From CAYXOX01 sp964466745 (lineage in GTDB: Bacteria > Pseudomonadota > Alphaproteobacteria > Rhodobacterales > Rhodobacteraceae): DNA of 21,722 nt. A program made the translations under genes and the position numbers. The first letter of the stretch is position 1; each line of letters begins with the position of its first letter. Below, one piece after another: positions 8,324-15,890 of the stretch. The notes beneath the pieces were generated by a model. It was not told the DNA's origin. It did no database searches and saw nothing but the letters and a program-made list of their open reading frames with translations. Where the stretch lies: assembly GCA_964466745.1 (NCBI GenBank), contig CAYXOX010000039.1, forward strand, positions 1 to 21,722, written 5' to 3'.

Positions 8324-9341
8324 GACGTCCCGCGCCACGCCCCGGCCCGGCCCGCGGAACCTGATCACCGACGTGCCCGGCCTCAGGGTCGGCAACGCGG
8401 CGGACGGCCGCCTCAAGTCCGGGGTGAGCGTGGTCGCGGGCGAGGCGCCGTTCACGGCCTCGGTGCACGTGATGGGCGGCGCACCCGGCACCCGCGAGAC
8501 CGACCTTCTGGCCCCCGACAAGACGGTCGCGGCCGTCGATGCGCTGGTGCTCTCGGGCGGATCGGCCTTCGGCCTCGGGGCCTGCGACGGCGTGATGGCG
8601 GGGCTGCGCGCCGCCGGCCGGGGCTTCGAGGTGGGCCCGGTGCGGGTGCCCATCGTGCCCGGCGCCATCCTCTTCGACCTTCTCAACGGCGGCGCGAAGG
8701 ACTGGCAGGAGAGCCCCTACCCCGCCCTTGGCCGCGCGGCGCTGGATGCGGCGGCGCCGGAGTTCGCCCTCGGGAGCGCCGGCGCCGGCACCGGGGCGCT
8801 CACGGCCATGCTCAAGGGCGGGCTCGGATCGGCCTCGCTCGTGCTGGAGGGCGGTGTCACCGTGGCCGCGCTCGCCGCCGTGAACCCGCTCGGCTCGGTC
8901 ACCACGCCGGGGGAGCGGCACTTCTGGGCGGCGCCTTTCGAGTATGGCAGCGAGTTCGGCGGCGCGGGGCCGGATCCGCGGCCGGGGCACGGCCTGCAGG
9001 CTCTTGGCGCCAGCCGCAAGGCCGCCGCAATGGGGGCGCTTGGCGGCGCCAACACCACCATCGCGGTCGTGGCCACCGATGCCGCCCTCGACAAGGCGCA
9101 ATGCCACCGGCTGGCCGTCGCCGCGCACGACGGCATCGCCCGCGCCATCGTGCCGGCCCACACCCCCTATGACGGCGATCTCGTCTTTGCACTTTCCACC
9201 GGGGCCCGGCCCGCCGGCGACGAACACCTGCCGTCGCTCGGGCACTGGGCCTCGGTCTGCCTCGCCCGGGCCATCGCTCGCGCGGTTTACGAAGCGGACC
9301 CGGCCGAGGGAGACCTGCTTCCCAGCTACCGGCAGCCCTAG
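8301..9341 (+). CDS. P1 family (S58, DmpA/NylC-like) self-cleaving peptidase
   Basis: This 346-residue Ntn-type hydrolase belongs to the DmpA/BapA/NylC family, whose members cut themselves into two chains and then hydrolyse N-terminal residues, beta-peptides or omega-amino-acid amides. Family blocks are NLITDVPGLRVGNA (20-33), GGAPGTRETDLL, ALVLSGGSAFGL (81-92) and GFEVGPVRVPIVPGAILFDL. The predicted processing site is Asn251-Thr252 in GANTTIAVVATDA, so Thr252 would become the new N-terminal nucleophile as in NylC (established for Asn-Thr); DmpA uses Gly-Ser. The ATG at 8301 has AAGGAG at 8290-8295, and the gene starts inside the end of the ATPase gene, so it is the fifth gene of the importer operon. 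No signal peptide is seen, so it should act in the cytoplasm on imported substrate. The exact substrate is unknown. Confidence 0.92.
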   Translation: MSATPPSETSRATPRPGPRNLITDVPGLRVGNAADGRLKSGVSVVAGEAPFTASVHVMGGAPGTRETDLLAPDKTVAAVDALVLSGGSAFGLGACDGVMAGLRAAGRGFEVGPVRVPIVPGAILFDLLNGGAKDWQESPYPALGRAALDAAAPEFALGSAGAGTGALTAMLKGGLGSASLVLEGGVTVAALAAVNPLGSVTTPGERHFWAAPFEYGSEFGGAGPDPRPGHGLQALGASRKAAAMGALGGANTTIAVVATDAALDKAQCHRLAVAAHDGIARAIVPAHTPYDGDLVFALSTGARPAGDEHLPSLGHWASVCLARAIARAVYEADPAEGDLLPSYRQP

Positions 9342-9379
9342 CGGAGGTCGGGCGCGGGGACCCTCTCGAGCCGGGGGCC

Positions 9380-10057
9380 TCAGCCGGGAACCGGCTCGAT
9401 GAGCGCGGGCCCGCTGGCACGGTTGGAGTTCACCGCCGGATCGACACGGTGGAAGCGGACTGCTCCGGGATCGGGCGCATGCATCAGCCGTGCCGCGCCC
9501 TTGCCGGCTTCACCCAGCCAGAGCGGCCAGTCCGCCGGCTCCAGGATGACCGGCATCCGGTGGTGCACCTCGGTGTAGGGGGCCACGGCGGCGCAGGTCA
9601 CGAGCGCACAGGTGGCGATGGCCTCGCCATCCGCCCCCGGCGGCTGCCACGTCTGCCAGACCGCCGCGAAAGCCAGCGGCGCGCCGTCGCTGCGGGAGAA
9701 GTACCAGGGAAGGCGACCGCCCTCCGGCGCCTTCGTCCATTCGTAGAATCCCGTTGCCGGCACGATGCAGCGCCGCTCCCGCGCCGCGGCGCGGAAGGCC
9801 GGCTTCTCGGCGATGCTCTCGGCACGCGCGTTGATGAGCAGCGGACCGTCGTTCGGGCTCTTGTACCAGTGCGGCAGGAAGCCCCAGCGCATGCCCACGA
9901 GGCGCCTGCCCCCGCCCTCCGCAGCGCGCACCACCGCCACGCGGGTGGTCGGGCACACGTTGTAGTTCGGCCCGTCGGGCAGATCGTTGTCCGGTACCGC
10001 GGCGAAGAGCTGCGCCATGGCATCGGGCGGCAGGGTGAGGGCGAAACGTCCGCACAT
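9380..10057 (-). CDS. SRAP-domain abasic-site protection protein (YedK/HMCES family)
   Basis: The 225-residue protein is a full-length SOS response-associated peptidase/SRAP protein, which crosslinks to abasic sites in single-stranded DNA through its second residue and shields them. It begins MCGRFAL, so Cys2 is the crosslinking nucleophile once Met is removed. Other expected active-site residues are Asn76 (LINARAE), Glu106 (GFYEWTK) and His165 (VHHRMPVIL). The blocks NYNVCPTTRVAVV and MRWGFLPHWYK are also characteristic. The start at 10057 is fixed by the essential Cys2, and GGGAGAGG lies just upstream. It converges on the P1 peptidase gene with a 38-base gap. No LexA box was recognised upstream, so SOS control is not shown here. 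Confidence 0.95.
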   Translation of the reverse strand: MCGRFALTLPPDAMAQLFAAVPDNDLPDGPNYNVCPTTRVAVVRAAEGGGRRLVGMRWGFLPHWYKSPNDGPLLINARAESIAEKPAFRAAARERRCIVPATGFYEWTKAPEGGRLPWYFSRSDGAPLAFAAVWQTWQPPGADGEAIATCALVTCAAVAPYTEVHHRMPVILEPADWPLWLGEAGKGAARLMHAPDPGAVRFHRVDPAVNSNRASGPALIEPVPG

Positions 10058-10126
10058 GAGCCTCTCCCGGCGGCAGTCCTGCCGGCGGCGTCCGCGCCGC
10101 GGGGGCGCGCCCGGCCGTCGCTCAGG

Positions 10127-10155
10127 TCGGGGCGGCCCGGTGGGAGCCGCCCCGA
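10127..10155 (-). terminator. Hairpin downstream of the 5'-nucleotidase gene
   Basis: TCGGGGCGGC (10127-10136) pairs perfectly with GCCGCCCCGA (10146-10155) around a nine-base loop, starting 10 bases past the nucleotidase stop. There is no T tract. Its position fits termination of the nucleotidase transcript before the SRAP gene, or stabilisation of the 3' end. Confidence 0.6.
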
Positions 10156-10165
10156 AGACTCGCGC

Positions 10166-11761
10166 TTACTCGACCGCGGTGATGCGGCCGTCCGTGTAGG
10201 GCATGTAGGGTGCGTTCGCGGCCAGGTAGTCGGCCACCACGACCTCGAGGCCCGGCCCGAAGTCATACGCGTTCATGCCGTTGCGGAACATGGCGTAGCC
10301 GTCCCCGCCATTGCGCATGAAGTTGTTGGTGACGATACCGTAGGTCGCTTCGGGATCGATCGGCACGAAACCGTCACCCTCGGCGACGAGCACTTCGACC
10401 ACACGGCTGCCCGGCTCCGCGGTCGGATCCCAGGTGAAGGTCATGCCGGCCACCTGCGGGAAGCGGCCTGCGCCTTCCTCGACCTGGCTCAACCCGTTCT
10501 CCAGGGCGTCGATCACCATCTGGCCGGTGCCCTCGAAGGTCGCGAGCGTGTTCTGGAAGGGAAGGACCGTCACGACCTCCCCCATCGTCACCTCGCCGGC
10601 ATCGATGGAGGCACGCAGACCGCCGCCGTTCTGGAACGCGATGCTCACCCCCTGGCCGGCCGTACGATCGAGCATGGCATCGGCCACGAGATTGCCCATG
10701 GCGCATTCCATCGCGCGGCAGACCTCGCGGGAGCCCTCGATGGCCGCGCTGGCCTCGGACACCACCTCGGTCATCATCTCCTGGATCGGCCCGGCGAGCT
10801 CTTCCACGCGGGCCGCGATCTCGGGATCGGGCGTCACGGAAGCATCGAGCAGAAGCGTATCGCCACCGGCCTCCATCACGTTGCCCTCGTCGTCGAAGGT
10901 CAGCACCAGGTGACCAACGTATTTGGAGTAGGCATAGGCCTGAACGATCGGCACCAGCGTGCCGTCGGGCGCGGTGGCATAGGTGGGATAGGCACCGGCG
11001 CGGTCGGGGTCGGAGGCCGACAGGTAGGTGTGGCTGTGGCCGCCGATGATCGCGTCGATCCCGTTCACCGCCTCGGCGATGCGGATGTCCTCGGGCAGGC
11101 CCACGTGGGTGAGGGCGATGATCTTGTCGACTCCCTGCTCCTGCAGCGCGGCGACATCGGCGGCGATCGCGTCGATCTCGCCTGTGAAGATCACGTTCGG
11201 GCCCGGGCTGGAGAGCTCGGGCGTGTCCGCGGCAACGGCGGAGACGATGCCGATGCGCTCGCCGCCGACCTCGAGCACCAGCGTGTCCTGCACGATGCCG
11301 CCAAGCTCCTCGGACCGGGAGAGATCCAGCGAACCGGCCACCACCGGGAAGTCGAGCGCCTCGACGAAGGCCGCCAGCTTGGCGGGGCCGAGGTTGAACT
11401 CGTGGTTGCCGAGCGTCATCGCGTCGAAGCCAATCGCGTTCATGACCTCGGCCGCGGCCATGCCCTCGTAGGTCGTGAAGAACAGCGAGCCCTGGAACTG
11501 GTCGCCGGCATCGAGGACGAGCACGTTCTGCCCTTCGAGCTCGGCGCGCAGCTCGGCGATCTTCGTGGCCACCCGCGCGGCCCCTCCGAAGCATTCGCCC
11601 GCGGCGTCGTCCTCGGCCGAGCAGGTCGAATCGAAGCGGCTGATCGGCTGGATCCGGCTGTGCATGTCGTTGATGTGCAGGATATTGACCGTGAATTCGG
11701 CCGAAGCCATGCCGGCGCTGAGGCCGAGCAGGGCAGCGGAAGACAGGAAGCGTGCGAGCAT
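10166..11761 (-). CDS. Exported 5'-nucleotidase/UshA-like metallophosphoesterase
   Basis: The 531-residue protein should hydrolyse nucleotides (and perhaps UDP-sugars or 2',3'-cyclic nucleotides) in the periplasm, salvaging nucleoside and phosphate. It has a signal peptide (MLARFLSSAALLGLSAGMASA, cleavage after residue 21). The N-terminal metallophosphatase domain shows all metal-binding motifs: Asp32 and His34 (HINDMHSR), Asp84/Asp87 (LDAGDQFQGS), Asn119-His120 (LGNHEFN), His219 (LTHVG) and His242/His244 (GGHSHT). The C-terminal 5'-nucleotidase substrate domain begins near residue 330 and includes FQNGGGLRASI and YGIVTNNFMRNGGDGY. The extra cysteines at 47 and 57 suit a periplasmic disulfide. 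A good ribosome site (GAGGAG) precedes the ATG. It is divergent from the DUF952 gene. Confidence 0.94.
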   Translation of the reverse strand: MLARFLSSAALLGLSAGMASAEFTVNILHINDMHSRIQPISRFDSTCSAEDDAAGECFGGAARVATKIAELRAELEGQNVLVLDAGDQFQGSLFFTTYEGMAAAEVMNAIGFDAMTLGNHEFNLGPAKLAAFVEALDFPVVAGSLDLSRSEELGGIVQDTLVLEVGGERIGIVSAVAADTPELSSPGPNVIFTGEIDAIAADVAALQEQGVDKIIALTHVGLPEDIRIAEAVNGIDAIIGGHSHTYLSASDPDRAGAYPTYATAPDGTLVPIVQAYAYSKYVGHLVLTFDDEGNVMEAGGDTLLLDASVTPDPEIAARVEELAGPIQEMMTEVVSEASAAIEGSREVCRAMECAMGNLVADAMLDRTAGQGVSIAFQNGGGLRASIDAGEVTMGEVVTVLPFQNTLATFEGTGQMVIDALENGLSQVEEGAGRFPQVAGMTFTWDPTAEPGSRVVEVLVAEGDGFVPIDPEATYGIVTNNFMRNGGDGYAMFRNGMNAYDFGPGLEVVVADYLAANAPYMPYTDGRITAVE

Positions 11762-11797
11762 TTGGCGAACTCCTCGTGGGGGGTGGCAGGTGACGCG

Positions 11798-11829
11798 GGC
11801 ACAGTGCCGCTCTCTCTTTCCGGTGTCAA
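11798..11829 (-). promoter_or_regulatory. Possible promoter with overlapping palindrome for the 5'-nucleotidase
   Basis: On the minus strand a perfect -35 hexamer TTGACA lies at 11829-11824. At 17-base spacing the -10 is the poor CACTGT (11806-11801). That -10 lies inside the inverted repeat GGCACAGTGCC (11798-11808), which could be an operator. The -35 match is visible; the promoter and repressor roles are inferred. Confidence 0.35.
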
Positions 11830-11937
11830 AGCTCTCGTCCGGGTTTGCCCGCGCAGCTCATCTCTTTGCCCATCTCTCGCGCAGGGAAGGCGCGCGCACG
11901 GCTTGACGCCCCGCGGCCGCTGCGGCACGGCTCCGGC

Positions 11938-12276
11938 ATGATGATCTACAAGATCTTTCGCGCCCCCGAATGGGAGGCGCTGCAGGCCGAGGGCCGCACG
12001 CACGGGGCGCCTGTGGACCTCGCCGATGGCTTCATCCATTTCTCGAACGCCGCGCAGGCGCCCGAGACGGCGGCGAAGCACTTCGCCGGCGCCGAGGGGC
12101 TTTGGCTCGCCGCGGTGGACGCCGATGGCCTCGGCGAGGCGCTGCGCTGGGAGCCCTCGCGGGGCGGTGCGCTCTTTCCCCATCTCTACCGGCCGCTTCG
12201 CCTGGCCGAGGTCGCCTGGGCACGCCCGCTTCCGCTGCGCGGGGGGCGGCACGCCTTTCCCGCGGAGATGACGTGA
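11938..12276 (+). CDS. DUF952 family protein
   Basis: The 112-residue protein matches the DUF952 family, small cytoplasmic proteins of unknown biochemical role with an ADP-ribosyltransferase-like or glutathione S-transferase-associated annotation in some databases. Characteristic blocks are MIYKIFRAPEWEAL at the N-terminus, GAPVDLADGFIHFSNAAQAPETAAKHFAG in the middle, and LRWEPSRGGALFPHLYRPL near the end. Two ATG codons in tandem (11938 and 11941) are both plausible starts; MIYKIF is the usual family N-terminus, so 11941 may be the true one. No strong ribosome site is visible. Its TGA overlaps the GTG start of pyrD, so the two are translationally coupled, an arrangement I recall as common in Rhodobacterales. 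No function is proposed. Confidence 0.9.
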   Translation: MMIYKIFRAPEWEALQAEGRTHGAPVDLADGFIHFSNAAQAPETAAKHFAGAEGLWLAAVDADGLGEALRWEPSRGGALFPHLYRPLRLAEVAWARPLPLRGGRHAFPAEMT

Positions 12277-13328
12277 ACCCGATTGAGCGCGCGGGCCTCG
12301 CGGCGTTGCGCGCGATCGATCCCGAGCGCGCCCACGGGCTTGCCCTCCGCGCCCTCGGCCTCGGCCTCGTCGCTCTGCCCGGCCCGGTGCGCAGCACCCG
12401 GCTCGCCACGAGCCTGGCGGGCCTCGCGCTGCCGAACCCGGTCGGCCTCGCCGCGGGCTTCGACAAGAACGCCGCCGCCCTTGGCCCGCTGATGCGCGCG
12501 GGCTTCGGCTTTCTCGAGGTGGGCGCGGCAACGCCCCGCCCCCAGCCCGGCAACCCGCGCCCCCGGCTCTTCCGCCTGACCGAGGACCGCGCCGCGATCA
12601 ACAGGTTCGGCTTCAACAACGACGGAATGGACGCCATCGCGGCGCGCCTCGAAGCCCGGCCGGGCGGCATCCCCGTCGGGCTCAACCTCGGCGCCAACAA
12701 GGACAGCGAGGACAGGGCAGGCGATTTCGCCCGCGTGCTTGCGCGCTGCGGCCCCCATGCGGATTTCGCGACCGTCAACGTCTCGTCGCCCAACACCGAG
12801 AAGCTGCGCGACCTGCAGGGCGCGGAGGCGCTGCGGGCGCTGCTCGACGGCGTGATGACGGCACGCGCGAGGCTGGCTCGGCCGGTGCCGGTGTTTCTCA
12901 AGATCGCCCCCGATCTCGACGACGCTGAGATTGCGGCCATCGCCGGCGTTGCCGAAGCGGCCGGGGTGGATGCCATCGTGGCCACCAACACCACGCTTGC
13001 GCGTGACGGGCTGCGCAGCCGCCACGCCGGAGAGACCGGCGGTCTGTCCGGCCGCCCGCTCTTCCACCGTTCCACGCGTGTTCTCGCCCGTCTTGCAGGC
13101 GAGACGCGCCTGCCGCTCGTCGGTGTGGGCGGCGTCGCCTCGGCGCAGGATGCCTATGCCAAGATCCGGGCCGGCGCCGCGGCCGTGCAGCTCTACACCG
13201 GGCTCGTCTACGGCGGCCTCTCGCTGGCCGCGCGGATCGCGCGGGGCCTCGACGGCCTCTTGGCCGCGGACGGGTACGCCTCGGTGGCCGAGGCCGTGGG
13301 CACAGGCAGGGAGCGCTGGGCCGCCTGA
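12273..13328 (+). CDS. pyrD: Quinone-dependent dihydroorotate dehydrogenase (class 2)
   Basis: This FMN enzyme oxidises dihydroorotate to orotate in pyrimidine synthesis and passes electrons to membrane quinone. The 351 residues fit class 2, including the N-terminal amphipathic membrane-associating segment (MNPIERAGLAALRAIDPERAHGLALRAL). The GTG at 12273 is chosen because GGAG at 12264-12267 is five bases upstream and it gives the family N-terminus. Motifs are PNPVGLAAGFDKN (54-66), FLEVGAATPRPQPGNPRPRLFRL (80-102), INRFGFNND (109-117), and the catalytic loop VNVSSPNT (168-175) with Ser172 as the expected class 2 base. The FMN-binding C-terminal blocks are ATNTTL, LVGVGGV and GAAAVQLYTGLVY. 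It converges on the MATE gene with a 34-base gap. Confidence 0.97.
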   Translation: MNPIERAGLAALRAIDPERAHGLALRALGLGLVALPGPVRSTRLATSLAGLALPNPVGLAAGFDKNAAALGPLMRAGFGFLEVGAATPRPQPGNPRPRLFRLTEDRAAINRFGFNNDGMDAIAARLEARPGGIPVGLNLGANKDSEDRAGDFARVLARCGPHADFATVNVSSPNTEKLRDLQGAEALRALLDGVMTARARLARPVPVFLKIAPDLDDAEIAAIAGVAEAAGVDAIVATNTTLARDGLRSRHAGETGGLSGRPLFHRSTRVLARLAGETRLPLVGVGGVASAQDAYAKIRAGAAAVQLYTGLVYGGLSLAARIARGLDGLLAADGYASVAEAVGTGRERWAA

Positions 13329-13362
13329 GCGGCCGCAGCGCCCCGCCCATGCCCGCCGCGCC

Positions 13363-14691
13363 CTAGCCAGCGCTGCGCTCCAGCGCGGGATAGCGCACGC
13401 CGAGGGTGATCCCCCTCGCGACGAACGAGACCATGAGCGCGGCCCAGAGCCCGTGATTGCCGAAGAACGGGACCAGCGCGATCAGTGCCGCCGCATAGAC
13501 CAGCGCGGAAAGCGCCATCATGTTGCGCATGTCGGCGGTGCGCGTCGCGCCGATGAAGATGCCGTCGAGAATCCAGGCCGCGGCCCCGGCGAGCGGCGCG
13601 AGAACCATCCACGGCAGGTAGGCGCGGGCGGCCGCGCGCACGCCCTCGTCGGTGGCCATGGTATCGATCAGCAGCGTGCCGCCCAGCGCGAAGCAGAGCG
13701 CGAGGACCCCTGCCGTCCCGAAGGTCCAGATCGCGCAAAGCGTGGCGCCGCGTCGCAGCCGCTCCCGGCTGCGTGCGCCCGTCGCCTGCCCCACCAGCGT
13801 TTCGGCGGCGAAGGCGAAACCGTCGAGCGCGTAGGCGGTGATGTAGAGGAACTGGAGCAGCACCTGGTTGGCCGCCAGCGTGGTGTCGCCCAGGCCCGAG
13901 CCACGGAAGAGGAAGCTGAGGAAAATCGCCTGAAGCAGCACCGAGCGGATCAGGATATCTGTGTTCACGGCGGCCATCCGCACCAGCTTAGCCCGCTCGA
14001 AAACCCGCACCGGATCGCGCCAGGAGCGGCCCGCGAAAGCCGCCCGGCAGAGCCAGAGCCCCATTGCGGCACCCGATATCTCCGCGATCAGCGTGGCGAC
14101 CGCGACCCCGGGCACCCCCCAGCCGAAGCCGAGCACGAAGACCAGATCGAGCAGGATGTTGATGCCGTTCATCCAGACCTGGAGCGCCAGCACGGCGCGC
14201 GTTCGCTCCTGCGCGATAAGCCAACCGGTGATCCCGTAGACGGCGATCGCCGCGGGGGCAGACCATATGCGGATCGCGAGATAGCTCCGGGCGAGCCCTT
14301 CCACCTCGTCGCTCGCCGGCGCGAGGCGCAACGCCGCGAGGAAAATCGGGGCCTGGAGAGCGATCAGCGCGACGCCGCCGGCGCCCGCGATCAGGAGCAC
14401 CCGGCTCAGGATCGCGGCGACCTCGGCCTCGTCGCGGGCGCCGAGCGCCTGGCTCGCGAGGCCCACGGTGCCCATGCGAAGAAAGCCGAAGAGCCAGTAG
14501 ACGGACGTGATGATGACGGCGCCCAGCCCCACCGCGCCGATGGGCGCTGCCGCCCCGAGCTGGCCCACCACGCCGGTGTCCACCGCGCCAAGGATCGGCA
14601 CCGTGGCGTTGGAAAGGACGATGGGAAAGGCGATCCGGGCCACCCTGGCGTGCGTGAGCCGCGCCACGACGGCGGCCTGCGCCTCGCTCAC
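13363..14691 (-). CDS. MATE family efflux transporter (DinF type)
   Basis: The 442-residue inner-membrane protein is a MATE (multidrug and toxin extrusion) transporter with about 12 hydrophobic helices in two similar halves. The N-terminal helix has IAFPIVLSNATVPILGAVDTGVVGQLG, the classic MATE start; the second half opens around residues 240-260 (VNTDILIRSVLLQAIF). LDGIFIGATRTADMRNMM near residue 370-387 is characteristic of the DinF subgroup. MATE proteins export drugs or metabolites using Na+ or H+ gradients; the substrate here is unknown. The GTG start at 14691 overlaps the TGA of the upstream thioesterase gene (GTGA), so it is the third gene of a coupled minus-strand unit. Confidence 0.95.
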   Translation of the reverse strand: MSEAQAAVVARLTHARVARIAFPIVLSNATVPILGAVDTGVVGQLGAAAPIGAVGLGAVIITSVYWLFGFLRMGTVGLASQALGARDEAEVAAILSRVLLIAGAGGVALIALQAPIFLAALRLAPASDEVEGLARSYLAIRIWSAPAAIAVYGITGWLIAQERTRAVLALQVWMNGINILLDLVFVLGFGWGVPGVAVATLIAEISGAAMGLWLCRAAFAGRSWRDPVRVFERAKLVRMAAVNTDILIRSVLLQAIFLSFLFRGSGLGDTTLAANQVLLQFLYITAYALDGFAFAAETLVGQATGARSRERLRRGATLCAIWTFGTAGVLALCFALGGTLLIDTMATDEGVRAAARAYLPWMVLAPLAGAAAWILDGIFIGATRTADMRNMMALSALVYAAALIALVPFFGNHGLWAALMVSFVARGITLGVRYPALERSAG

Positions 14692-15284
14692 GCCGGAGGC
14701 TCGCCGCCGTCCTGCGCGGTGGCCTCCCCCGCCGCTGGGCCCTGGGGTCCGGCCCCGGCGGCGCCGGGGGTGCCGGGGGTGCCGGGCGCCTCGGGCATCA
14801 GGAAATGCCCGGTGGCCTGCGCGAAGGGCCGGGCACGATTATCCTGCCACGCCTCCACCAGGACAGAGGCGTAACGCCGGCCCGAACGGGCCACCCGCGC
14901 GCGGGCATAGGCGTCGCGCGGCAGTCCCGACCGCAGGTAGTCCACGGTGAAGTCGATGGTCTTCGGCAGCGGCAGCGGGGCGCCTGCGCCGAGCGCGGCC
15001 GCGTCGACCCGCCCGGCCTCGAGATCCTCCCAGAGCGTCGACCAGGCAAGCTCGATCAGGGCCGCCGTCTCCAGAAAGGCCGCCGTGGCCCCGCCGTGCA
15101 GCGCCGGCAGGGCGGGATTGCCGATCAGCGCCTCGTCGAAGGGCATCACCGCGGTCAGCTCGTCGCCCCGGCGATCGAAGACGATGCCGAGAAATCCCAC
15201 GAACGGCACACCGCCGGCCAGCGCGGCGAGCGCCGCATCGCGCCGCTGCTTGACGACCTGCACGGGTTCGGGGCGGCGCGGCAT
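14688..15284 (-). CDS. PaaI-like hotdog thioesterase with Gly/Pro-rich tail
   Basis: The 198-residue protein has a hotdog-fold thioesterase domain in residues about 15-160, with FDEALIGNPALPALHGGATAAFLETAALIEL as the hallmark segment (HGG loop and long central helix) and LPLPKTIDFTVDYLRSGLP as the following strand. Such enzymes hydrolyse acyl-CoA thioesters. The last 36 or so residues (from MPEAPGTPGTPGAAG onward) are Gly/Pro/Ala-rich and probably disordered, an extension beyond the usual 140-150 residue family length. The ATG at 15284 overlaps the stop of the preceding thioesterase gene (TGATG) and its own stop overlaps the MATE start. Together the two hotdog proteins could be paralogous subunits of one complex; this is inference. 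Confidence 0.88.
   Translation of the reverse strand: MPRRPEPVQVVKQRRDAALAALAGGVPFVGFLGIVFDRRGDELTAVMPFDEALIGNPALPALHGGATAAFLETAALIELAWSTLWEDLEAGRVDAAALGAGAPLPLPKTIDFTVDYLRSGLPRDAYARARVARSGRRYASVLVEAWQDNRARPFAQATGHFLMPEAPGTPGTPGAAGAGPQGPAAGEATAQDGGEPPA
14763..14789. repeat. Nine-base tandem repeat in the thioesterase tail
   Basis: GCCGGGGGT occurs twice in tandem and is followed by the related GCCGGGCGC. Read on the minus strand it encodes Thr-Pro-Gly repeats in the disordered tail. In-frame nine-base units can vary in copy number by slippage. Confidence 0.75.
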
Positions 15285-15706
15285 CAGCCGTGCTCCACCG
15301 TGAATGCGCCCGCTGCCGTGGCCACGGGGCGCGCCTCGTCGAGGTCGGTGGCGACGGCACGCACGAAGGCAACCGAGCGGGTCACGTGATAGCAGGTCGC
15401 GCGCGCGGTCACCGGCTGGCCCGGGTTCGCCGGGCGCATGTAATCGATGCGCAGATCCAGCGTCGCGGTGCCCGCCGGCGCCGAGGGGTGCGCCATCACG
15501 GCAGCCCCTCCGCAGGTGTCCATCAGGGCCGTCACCGCCCCGCCGTGGATGACGCCGCTCGCCGGATCGCCGACGAGGCGCGCCTGGTAGGGCATCGCGA
15601 TCTCGGCCCGGCCTTCGCCGATGGACACCAGCTGCATGCCCAGCGCGCGGGAAAACGGGATCGCCTCGATGAAGAGGCGCGCGATTCGCTCGAGCTCGGT
15701 CGTCAT
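15284..15706 (-). CDS. PaaI family hotdog thioesterase
   Basis: This 140-residue protein is a compact, single-domain PaaI-type acyl-CoA thioesterase. Its core block is PYQARLVGDPASGVIHGGAVTALMDTCGGAAVM: the HGG segment and the following helix carry the catalytic residues (the Asp in ALMDTCGG is the usual acid). The strand segment ATLDLRIDYMRPANPGQP follows and is typical. GGAGG lies four bases before the ATG at 15706. It is the first gene of the minus-strand unit thioesterase-thioesterase-MATE, and is divergent from the acyl-CoA dehydrogenase gene. Acyl-CoA or aryl-CoA is the likely substrate class; the exact one cannot be told from sequence. Confidence 0.92.
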   Translation of the reverse strand: MTTELERIARLFIEAIPFSRALGMQLVSIGEGRAEIAMPYQARLVGDPASGVIHGGAVTALMDTCGGAAVMAHPSAPAGTATLDLRIDYMRPANPGQPVTARATCYHVTRSVAFVRAVATDLDEARPVATAAGAFTVEHG

Positions 15707-15890
15707 GGGGCCTCCGTGCGCTCGGCTCCTTCATCCGCCCTCGCGGGGGCAGGCGCAAGGCCCCTTCCCCCAGGGCTGCCCTCGCCTTTCGGTTGGGTCG
15801 CCGGCTCCCCTAGACCAGGGCCCGGGTATCGCAATGGCGTTACTTGCCAATGGCACGGTCGCCGGCACAGTCTGTCGCGAGGAGCAGCCA
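15707..15890. promoter_or_regulatory. Divergent intergenic region, thioesterase / acyl-CoA dehydrogenase
   Basis: These 184 bases must hold the promoters for both transcription units. The only distinct element I see is the imperfect palindrome TGCCAATGGCA (15845-15855), 35 bases before the dehydrogenase start. The ribosome site GAGGAG is at 15879-15884. No convincing -35/-10 pair was found. Confidence 0.35.

Noticed and set aside
14688..15758. A 356-codon minus-strand frame that could be read as one long thioesterase
   Set aside because: Its upstream part overlaps the first thioesterase out of frame and is Arg-rich nonsense; the real gene begins at the ATG at 15284, overlapping the previous stop.
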